Source: an uncultured Oscillospiraceae bacterium
GTDB lineage: Bacteria > Bacillota > Clostridia > Oscillospirales > Oscillospiraceae
DNA: 25,918 bases
Assembly (NCBI GenBank): GCA_910577915.1
Contig: CAJTOM010000034.1
Coordinates: 1 to 25,918 of the forward strand
Direction of reading: 5' to 3'
Part shown: in pieces, positions 20,601-25,918 of the stretch
How positions within the stretch are numbered: position 1 is the stretch's first letter
Layout of the letters: the number at the start of each line of letters is the position of its first letter
Notes under the pieces: generated by a model
The model's database searches: none
What the model was told of the DNA's origin: nothing
The model's input: the letters and a program-made list of their open reading frames with translations, nothing else
Position numbers and translations under genes: made by a program

Positions 20601-23585
20601 TTGAAGCATCGGATTTTTACGGCGGCGTTAGCGCTGTGCCTGTGCCTGACAGCCGCGCCGAGGGCCCTCGCGAGGCGGGAGACGCCGCAGCTGCGCGCGG
20701 ATACGGCCGCAGCCCTCTCCTACGCAAGGGAGGCGGTCCCCTCTCCCCAGGAGGTCTACGCGGCCATGATGGCTCTGCAGGAGGAAGTCCGGTATGAGGA
20801 GGGCGCGCCCTGGACCAACGAGACCCACGAGTACACGTGGAAAGGCGGAACCGAGGACGGCATCGCGGGGACCGGCCTGGGCTGCGTCGCGTTTGCCTAT
20901 GAGCTCAGCGATGCGGCCTTCGGCAGCCTGCCCGCGAGAATGACCGCGCGCTTCACGTTTTCCGACGTGAAGGTGGGGGACATTCTGCGGGTAAACAACG
21001 ACGCCCATACCGTGATTGTACTCCGGGTGGCGGATAACGGCGTCACAATTGCCGAGGGAAACTACAGTGAGGGCGGCGGCGGTGGAAAGGTCCATTGGGG
21101 GCGTTCCATGGGCATAGCCGAGGTGGAGGCCGCCTCCCACCTGATCACCCGCTACCCGGCGAACTATGTCCCGCCGGATAATCCCGGCGCGGATACGGTG
21201 GTTGACAGCGGAACTGCCGGCGGCCTCGCCTGGACGCTGACAGGGGCGGGGACCCTGACCGTCTCCGGCGCGGGGGCGATGCCGGACTTCGCCGATCTCG
21301 GCGACCGCCCGTGGGATGGGCATGCGGGCGGCATCCTGAAGGTTGTGATTGAGGACGGCGTAACCAGCGTGGGCAGCAATGCGTTTCAAAACAGCGCGGT
21401 CCTCAGCGCGGAAATCCCCGACAGTGTGACGGCCATCGGCAGCGGCGCCTTTTACGGCAGCGCCATCATCTCCGCGGCCATTCCCGCCGGTGTGAAAACG
21501 ATTGGCGACGGCGCCTTCCGTACATGCCGGAACCTCAGCTCCGTGACGGTCGCCGGCGGGGTGGAGGCCATCGGCCAAAACGCGTTTCGCGGCTGTACGG
21601 CCCTCAAGTCCATCTCCCTCCCCGCCAGCGTAACGGAGGTAGGAGCCGGGGCCTTTATGAGCTGCGAGAACTTGACAAGCGCGGCCTTCGTCCCCGGCGG
21701 CACGCAGGTAACGATAGGGGAGAATCTCTTCACGCAGTGCTGGAGACTGTCCGAGGTAACACTGCCCCAAAGCATCAACCGCATCAGCGGGGGCATGTTT
21801 CAGGTCTGCGGCGCGCTTTCCAGTTTGGATATTCCCCAGGGCGCGGCGGGCATTGACAATGAGGCCTTCGCCTCCTGCGCGAGCCTGACGAAGCTCACCA
21901 TTCCGGACAGCGTAACGGAGATTGGAACCGGCGCATTTTCAAACTGCAGCATGCTGAGGGATATTTACTACTGCGGCAGCGAGGCGCAGTGGAACAGCAT
22001 ATCCAAGCCGGCGGATGTAACGGCGGCGCTGGCAACGGTGACCATCCATTACGACAGCGCCATGCCGGAGCCGCCCGGCCCGGATGAACCCGGCCACACC
22101 CACACGTGGGACAGCGGCGCGGTTACCAAGCCGGCAGACTGCACGTCCTCCGGCGTCCGGACATACACCTGCGTCGGCTGCGGCGAAACCCGGACCGAGA
22201 CCATTGCACCCGCCGGCCACCGCTACGGGGCCTTCACCGTGACGCAGGAGGCCTCCTGTACGGAGGCCGGCCGGCAGACCGCCTCCTGCGGCGTCTGCGG
22301 CGATACACTGACAGAGGACATCCCCGCCAAGGGGCACCGGCTGGTCCGCAATGCCGGCGGCGATTACGCGTGCGCCAACGAGCTGGATGAAAACGGCGTG
22401 TCCGTCATGGTGGTGACCGCCGCCGTCGGGGACGGCTATCTGGCGGTAAAGATGCTCGACAGCCGGCGGGCCAACTACGCCTACGAGGAGGCCGCCGCCC
22501 GGCAGTATGTGTCCGACCTTGCCCGCGCCGCCCTGGAGCCGGTCAGCGCCCTTCTCAGCTGTACCGTCACCACCATCAGTTATACCCCGCCCACCCGGGA
22601 CGCCGACGGCGAGTATGTCTATCAGATGGTCATCCGATTCGACGGGCGGGCGGCGGGCCTTGTCCTGACCACCGAGCCCCTGCGCCTGGTGATCCCCGCA
22701 CACAGCGGTCCCGCCCCGGACCCCGCGCCCGTCCCCACGCCAGAACCGGATCCGACCCCGGACCCGGATCCGGTTCCCTCCCCTGCCCCCGACAGGGAGG
22801 AGACCTATTCCATCTCCGTCCCCCAGATCTCCGGCGGCCGGATTGTCCTCAGCAGCCATTACGCCGCCAAGGGCGAGCGCGTAACCCTGTCCGTCCAGCC
22901 CGACGAGGGGTATGAGCTGGCCGGGCTCACCGTCACCGACGCCCGGGGCCGCAGCGTGGAGGTGCGCAGCCTCTCAGACGGCCGCTTCAGTTTCACCATG
23001 CCTGGCGGCAAGGTAGAGATCCGCGCCGTATTTACGGCCGCGGCCCCCGACGGCGGTGATCCCGCTGGCACTGTCCCGAATACCCTGCCAATGCCCTTTT
23101 TGGACGTTCCGGCCGCAAAGTGGTACTATGAGAGCGTGGACTATGTCTGGAAGCACCGCCTTATGAATGGCGTTTCCGATACCCGGTTTGCGCCCGACCA
23201 GACTGTCAGCCGGTCCATGATCTGGACCATTCTGGCCCGGATGCAGGGCGTCCAGACCGACAGCGCCCCCGGCGGCGTCTGGTATGAGGCTGGCATGGGC
23301 TGGGCCATGGAGCAGGGCGTGACAGACGGGAGCCGCCCCACGGAGGACGTTACCCGTGAGCAGCTGGCCGTCATGCTCTGGCGGAACGCCGGGAGCCCCG
23401 CCGGCGGCGGCGGCCTCAGCGCGTTCAGCGACGCCGCCGGCGTCAGCGTCTACGCTGCCGAAGCCATGGGCTGGGCTGTGGGCTGCGGCCTTCTCAAGGG
23501 CAACGGCGGACAGCTGAACCCCCAGGGCTCCGCTACCCGTGCGGAAGCCGCGGCGATGATAATGCGCTTCGCCTCCGGCCTCTGA
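20601..23585 (+). CDS. Secreted surface protein: papain-fold-like domain, BspA leucine-rich repeats, three SLH domains
   Basis: 994 residues from a TTG start at 20601, chosen because AGGAGG lies eight bases upstream and a signal peptide follows at once (cleavage after APRALA, residue 24). A longer ATG start at 20559 would bury the signal. Order: a CHAP/NlpC-like domain (about 50-190, Cys95 in GLGCVAFAYE and His136 in DAHTVIVL as possible catalytic pair); about ten LRR_5 units (about 235-470, IPDSVTxIGxGAF pattern); two Cys-rich CxxC units ending AGH/KGH (about 499-579); a unique region; a Pro/Asp linker (704-732); a beta domain (about 735-815); three SLH motifs (831-994). The SLH domains should anchor it to cell-wall polymer; LRRs suggest binding to host or diet ligands. 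Own promoter and terminator; not in an operon. Confidence 0.9.
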   Translation: MKHRIFTAALALCLCLTAAPRALARRETPQLRADTAAALSYAREAVPSPQEVYAAMMALQEEVRYEEGAPWTNETHEYTWKGGTEDGIAGTGLGCVAFAYELSDAAFGSLPARMTARFTFSDVKVGDILRVNNDAHTVIVLRVADNGVTIAEGNYSEGGGGGKVHWGRSMGIAEVEAASHLITRYPANYVPPDNPGADTVVDSGTAGGLAWTLTGAGTLTVSGAGAMPDFADLGDRPWDGHAGGILKVVIEDGVTSVGSNAFQNSAVLSAEIPDSVTAIGSGAFYGSAIISAAIPAGVKTIGDGAFRTCRNLSSVTVAGGVEAIGQNAFRGCTALKSISLPASVTEVGAGAFMSCENLTSAAFVPGGTQVTIGENLFTQCWRLSEVTLPQSINRISGGMFQVCGALSSLDIPQGAAGIDNEAFASCASLTKLTIPDSVTEIGTGAFSNCSMLRDIYYCGSEAQWNSISKPADVTAALATVTIHYDSAMPEPPGPDEPGHTHTWDSGAVTKPADCTSSGVRTYTCVGCGETRTETIAPAGHRYGAFTVTQEASCTEAGRQTASCGVCGDTLTEDIPAKGHRLVRNAGGDYACANELDENGVSVMVVTAAVGDGYLAVKMLDSRRANYAYEEAAARQYVSDLARAALEPVSALLSCTVTTISYTPPTRDADGEYVYQMVIRFDGRAAGLVLTTEPLRLVIPAHSGPAPDPAPVPTPEPDPTPDPDPVPSPAPDREETYSISVPQISGGRIVLSSHYAAKGERVTLSVQPDEGYELAGLTVTDARGRSVEVRSLSDGRFSFTMPGGKVEIRAVFTAAAPDGGDPAGTVPNTLPMPFLDVPAAKWYYESVDYVWKHRLMNGVSDTRFAPDQTVSRSMIWTILARMQGVQTDSAPGGVWYEAGMGWAMEQGVTDGSRPTEDVTREQLAVMLWRNAGSPAGGGGLSAFSDAAGVSVYAAEAMGWAVGCGLLKGNGGQLNPQGSATRAEAAAMIMRFASGL

Positions 23586-23617
23586 GGTACAGGCCGGAGA
23601 TACATAGCGAAAACGGA

Positions 23618-23652
23618 GGACAGAGGCCACAGGGCGCGGCCTCTGTCCTTTT
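23618..23652 (+). terminator. Intrinsic terminator of the SLH/LRR gene
   Basis: 11-bp perfect stem GGACAGAGGCC/GGCCTCTGTCC (23618-23628, 23638-23648), 9-base loop, then TTTT. Confidence 0.88.
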
Positions 23653-23708
23653 GACTGGGGGCGGCCAAAATTCGGACCAGGGCCTGCCGCAAAACTTCCT
23701 TTCTCGAC

Positions 23709-23737
23709 TTGAAGTGCCGCCGGAAGTGTGCTATACT
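23709..23737 (+). promoter_or_regulatory. Promoter of smpB
   Basis: -35 TTGAAG (23709-23714), 17-bp spacer, -10 TATACT (23732-23737), 31 bases before the start codon. Confidence 0.8.
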
Positions 23738-23768
23738 GGCAGACAGAGCCAGAGAGGAGGGGATGCGT

Positions 23769-24236
23769 ATGGCGGATAAAAAGGGCGTCAAGGTGGCAGC
23801 CCAGAACCGGAAGGCCCACCACGACTACTTTGTGGAGGACCGCTACGAGGCGGGCATCGAGCTGTTCGGCACCGAGGTCAAATCCATCCGGGCCGGAACG
23901 CTGAACCTGAAGGATTCCTACTGCATCGCGAAAAACGGGGAGCTCTACCTCCACGGCATGCACATCAGCCCCTATGAGCACGGCAATATCTTCAACCGCG
24001 ACCCGGTGCGGCCCCGCCGGCTGCTGATGCACAAGCGGGAGATCAACCGTCTCCAGGCCTATGTCCAGCGGGACGGCTACGCCTTGGTGCCCCTGAGCGT
24101 GTATTTCAAGAACGCCAGGGTGAAGGTGGAGGTAGGCCTGTGCAAGGGCAAAAAGAACTATGATAAGCGGGACGCCATGGCCCGGCGGGACGCCAAGCGG
24201 GACATGGACCGGGCTGTAAAATCCTACAACCGCTAG
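23769..24236 (+). CDS. smpB: SsrA-binding protein SmpB
   Basis: 155 residues; binds the tRNA-like domain of tmRNA and brings it to stalled ribosomes for trans-translation. Family sequences are present: QNRKAHHDYFVEDRYEAGIELFGTEVKSIR near 12-41, YLHGMHISPYEHGN, RPRRLLMHKREI, the segment YALVPLSVYFKNARVKVEVGLCKGKK and the basic tail KNYDKRDAMARRDAKRDMDRA that enters the mRNA channel. The ATG at 23769 is eight bases after AGGAGG; in-frame ATGs at 23763 and 23709 are too close to or upstream of that site and of the promoter. The cyclophilin gene follows after 22 bases and ssrA lies about 600 bases on, so both trans-translation partners are neighbours. Confidence 0.97.
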   Translation: MADKKGVKVAAQNRKAHHDYFVEDRYEAGIELFGTEVKSIRAGTLNLKDSYCIAKNGELYLHGMHISPYEHGNIFNRDPVRPRRLLMHKREINRLQAYVQRDGYALVPLSVYFKNARVKVEVGLCKGKKNYDKRDAMARRDAKRDMDRAVKSYNR

Positions 24237-24258
24237 GATACAGAGAGGGAGAGAGACT

Positions 24259-24783
24259 ATGAGCCATCCAATTGTTACCATTGAACTGGAGAACGGGCAG
24301 GTCATGACCGGGGAGCTGTACCCGGAGAAGGCCCCCAACACGGTGAACAACTTCATCGCCCTGGCCAACAGCGGCTACTACGACGGATTGAGCTTCCACC
24401 GGGTGATCCCCGGCTTTATGATCCAGGGCGGCTGCCCCAGCGGCACGGGGACGGGCGGTCCCGGCTACCAGATCCGCGGGGAATTTTCCGGCAACGGCTT
24501 TGAGAAGAACGACATCAAGCACACCCTGGGGGTGCTGTCCATGGCCCGCTCCATGCACCCGGACAGCGCCGGAAGCCAGTTCTTTATCATGGTGGACGCC
24601 GCGCCCCATCTGGACGGCCAGTATGCCGCCTTCGGCAAGATTACGGAGAACGCCGAGGCCGCCGTGGCCGTGTCCCGGGTACCCCGGAGCATGATGGACG
24701 ACAAGCCCAAGAAGCCCCAGATGATGAAGTCCGTCCGGGTGGACACCCAGGGCGAGACCTACCCGGAGCCTGAAAAGAAGTAA
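24259..24783 (+). CDS. Peptidyl-prolyl cis-trans isomerase, cyclophilin type
   Basis: 174 residues; catalyses cis-trans isomerisation of Xaa-Pro bonds, aiding folding. The single cyclophilin domain covers almost the whole protein: FHRVIPGFMIQGG (46-58) with catalytic Arg48, GTGTGGPGYQI, LSMARS, DSAGSQFFIM and LDGQYAAFGKI. The position equivalent to human cyclophilin A Trp121 is His (HLDGQ), as in many cyclosporin-insensitive bacterial enzymes. No signal peptide or lipobox, so it is cytoplasmic. GAGAGGGAGAGA lies before the ATG. It is probably co-transcribed with smpB, which ends 22 bases upstream. Confidence 0.96.
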   Translation: MSHPIVTIELENGQVMTGELYPEKAPNTVNNFIALANSGYYDGLSFHRVIPGFMIQGGCPSGTGTGGPGYQIRGEFSGNGFEKNDIKHTLGVLSMARSMHPDSAGSQFFIMVDAAPHLDGQYAAFGKITENAEAAVAVSRVPRSMMDDKPKKPQMMKSVRVDTQGETYPEPEKK

Positions 24784-24803
24784 CGGCGTAACAAAAAATT
24801 TAC

Positions 24804-24832
24804 TTGTTTTCTCATGCGGGCTGTGGTATACT
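24804..24832 (+). promoter_or_regulatory. Promoter of ssrA, -10 box inside an inverted repeat
   Basis: -35 TTGTTT (24804-24809), 17-bp spacer, -10 TATACT (24827-24832), 14 bases before the mature tmRNA 5' end. GCGGGCTG (24816-24823) and CAGCCCGC (24833-24840) form exact 8-bp inverted arms flanking the -10 box. Confidence 0.78.
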
Positions 24833-24846
24833 CAGCCCGCCTCTAT

Positions 24847-25215
24847 GGGGGTGTACCGGTTTCGACGGGGATGAGGAAGCGGGATTAGCGGGCGGTGGCG
24901 CCTGGCCACCTAAAAACGGGCAACTTTATAAATTAAAGAACAACAACAATACTGTTCTTGCTGCTGCCTGATTAGGCGCAGCCGTCCGACTTAAGAGGAC
25001 CGCGGCTTAAGAAGGGCGTCGTTTAGCGGTGCACGTGCGCACGGAAAGAGTTGACCGTGCCATGCATGATGACTCTCACCTGACCGGCAGGCGTGACGGC
25101 TTGCCTGCCGAAAGGGGAACAGGGCGGATTTGCCGCCCGCAATAACCGTCTGCGCCCGGAGAAGGTCCCGTGGAATTGTTTTCGGACAGGGGTTCGACTC
25201 CCCTCACCTCCACCA
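24847..25215 (+). ncRNA. ssrA: Transfer-messenger RNA (tmRNA)
   Basis: 369 bases. The 5' GGGGGTG pairs with CACCTCC at the 3' end (one G-U), followed by discriminator A and encoded CCA (25213-25215). The T-arm has GGTTCGACTCC, and ACCGGTTTCGACGGGG near the 5' end is the standard tmRNA sequence. The tag-coding stretch ends at the TGA at 24969-24971 and decodes to ...NNNNTVLAAA; the resume codon is probably near 24933-24938 but cannot be fixed by eye. Pseudoknot-forming segments follow. Together with SmpB it rescues stalled ribosomes and marks the partial protein for proteolysis. Confidence 0.97.
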
Positions 25216-25220
25216 TAACG

Positions 25221-25261
25221 CGCAAATACGAACCCTGTATATCGTCAGGAATGTATTTGCG
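25221..25261 (+). repeat. Inverted repeat just after the tmRNA CCA end
   Basis: CGCAAATAC (25221-25229) and GTATTTGCG (25253-25261) are exact 9-bp inverted arms with a 23-base spacer, lying between the CCA end and the terminator. It may be part of the precursor 3' trailer, or a relic of an integration site. Confidence 0.5.
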
Positions 25262-25268
25262 GTTGAAG

Positions 25269-25314
25269 CAAGGATAGAGTCAAGGCCATAAGGCCTTGGC
25301 TCTATCCTTGTTTT
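25269..25314 (+). terminator. Intrinsic terminator of ssrA
   Basis: Very long stem (25269-25288 with 25291-25310; CAAGGATAGAG/CTCTATCCTTG outer part, CAAGGCC/GGCCTTG inner part with one T-G pair), followed by TTTT (25311-25314). Confidence 0.92.
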
Positions 25315-25329
25315 ACGGGAATTTGACGC

Positions 25330-25563
25330 TTACTTTCGAAGTGCCATACCCTCGCTAAACGAGCTGTTAAATTTTTTCATGCTGCCTCTGGCTATCTTCA
25401 TAGCCTTAACAGAATCCTCAGCATATTTTATTTCTTTGACTAAAGCTTTCTTCTCGTCACCGGCGGCAATATCGGATTTAAGCCTCAGATCAACCAGGCC
25501 CTTTTCTATTGCTGAAATTTGCTGCGTATATTGCATACACCGGACCAGCAGCTCCATCTGCAC
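25330..25563 (-). CDS. Small hypothetical protein, possibly a fragment cut by the adjacent insertion
   Basis: 77 residues if started at the GTG at 25563, or 75 from the ATG at 25557. The sequence is charged and predicted helical (Lys/Glu-rich, for example GDEKKALVKEIKYAEDSVKAMK), with no signal peptide and no family I recognise. No convincing ribosome binding site precedes either start, and a TAA lies nine bases upstream of the GTG, right where the insertion element appears to begin. It may therefore be the C-terminal remnant of a longer gene. Base composition is clearly less GC-rich than the upstream genes, pointing to acquired DNA. Confidence 0.4.
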   Translation of the reverse strand: MQMELLVRCMQYTQQISAIEKGLVDLRLKSDIAAGDEKKALVKEIKYAEDSVKAMKIARGSMKKFNSSFSEGMALRK

Positions 25564-25918
25564 GGAATTTTAGCCCCACCCTGCCGGAAGGGAGCCCCAC
25601 TCCACGAAAGTAAAGAAAGGGACCTGTATAATTGGCGTAGCACAGGAAACTGTGACTATATCAATTGGAGGTCCCACCATGCCAAACTATCTGGAGATCT
25701 TGAGACTGGATAGCCTCAACCACAGCCAACGAACAATCGAATCAACGGCACATTGTTCGCGGCACACCGTCCGCAGCGTTCTGCAAGCAGCAAAGGAGAA
25801 GCAGATCGCGTGGCCGCTGGATGATGACATCACCAACGCAGAGCTGGAGGAGATTCTGTTCCCTGGTAAGTATAAGAGCGGGTGCCGGTATGTGGAGCCG
25901 GACTATCCGTACATTCAC
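25559..25918 (+). mobile_element. IS21-family insertion sequence, left part only
   Basis: Called from the IstA-like reading frame at 25679, which runs past the window end. The left boundary is uncertain: a TG near 25559 is a possible terminus, and the octamer AGCCCCAC occurs twice (about 25572-25579 and 25592-25599), in keeping with the repeated transposase-binding sites at IS21 ends. A small inverted repeat CACAG-GAAA-CTGTG (about 25641-25654) precedes the gene. The right end and target duplication are not in the window. Confidence 0.65.
25679..25918 (+). CDS. istA: IS21-family transposase IstA, N-terminal part (runs off the window)
   Basis: The first 80 codons are visible. The N terminus YLEILRLDSLNHSQRTIESTAHCSRHTVRSVL is the helix-turn-helix of IstA, and the following WPLDDDITNAELEEILFPGKYKSG...EPDYPYIH is highly characteristic of IS21 transposases. 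The DDE catalytic domain would lie beyond the window, followed by the istB ATPase helper. The ATG at 25679 has GGAGG seven bases upstream. No stop or frameshift occurs in the visible part. IstA with IstB moves the element by cut-and-paste or by joining tandem copies. Confidence 0.9.
   Translation, partial: MPNYLEILRLDSLNHSQRTIESTAHCSRHTVRSVLQAAKEKQIAWPLDDDITNAELEEILFPGKYKSGCRYVEPDYPYIH

Noticed and set aside
23709..23768. Upstream start codons for smpB
   Set aside because: The ATG at 23709 overlaps the -35 box and the ATG at 23763 is two bases from AGGAGG; the ATG at 23769 has correct spacing and gives the family N terminus.
1..25918. CRISPR array, prophage or defence island
   Set aside because: No regularly spaced direct repeats, phage structural genes or recognisable defence genes were seen in the window.

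Overview
The window looks like a chromosomal segment of a high-GC Gram-positive anaerobe. A member of the Clostridia close to the Oscillospiraceae (Flavonifractor/Pseudoflavonifractor type) is my best inference; I cannot confirm the species. The reasons are strong AGGAGG ribosome binding sites, TTGACA/TATAAT promoters with 17-bp spacers, a T-box-controlled glycyl-tRNA synthetase, a DUF975 membrane protein, an S-layer-homology protein with BspA-type leucine-rich repeats, and G/C-ending codon use throughout.

Layout. 1-2411: dimeric glycyl-tRNA synthetase on the minus strand behind a complete glycine T-box, then a minus-strand tRNA operon (Met, Glu, Val) with its own promoter and terminator. 2475-10643: a divergent catabolic-looking locus. 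The minus strand carries livH-livM-livG-livF of a branched-chain-amino-acid-type ABC importer. The plus strand carries its lipoprotein binding subunit (livK), an amidohydrolase, a GntR/FCD regulator and a GcvT-like folate-dependent aminomethyltransferase. A perfect inverted repeat lies between the two divergent promoters. 10695-12763: mnmA behind a histidine-kinase-like gene that lacks the phosphoacceptor histidine. 12782-15806: gap (glycolysis) and a phosphohexomutase, each with its own promoter. 15905-19486: rpsO, pnp and rsmI, with a long non-terminator hairpin in front of pnp. 19498-20458: a DUF975 membrane protein on the minus strand. 20496-23652: a 994-residue secreted SLH/LRR protein. 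23709-25314: smpB, a cyclophilin and ssrA (tmRNA), so both trans-translation partners lie close together. 25216-25918: a visibly less GC-rich stretch after ssrA with a small orphan ORF and the beginning of an IS21-family element that runs off the window.

How the genes work together. Most of the window is housekeeping: translation (glyS, tRNAs, mnmA, rpsO, rsmI, smpB, ssrA), RNA turnover (pnp) and central carbon metabolism (gap, phosphohexomutase). The accessory content with the most unexplained biology is the liv-amidohydrolase-GntR-GcvT cassette. It reads as one regulated unit for importing an amide- or amino-acid-like compound, hydrolysing it and passing a one-carbon group to tetrahydrofolate; the substrate is not evident from sequence. 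Other points of interest are the histidine-less kinase, the pnp leader hairpin, the unusual tmRNA tag and the insertion downstream of ssrA. I found no CRISPR array, prophage or recognisable defence system.
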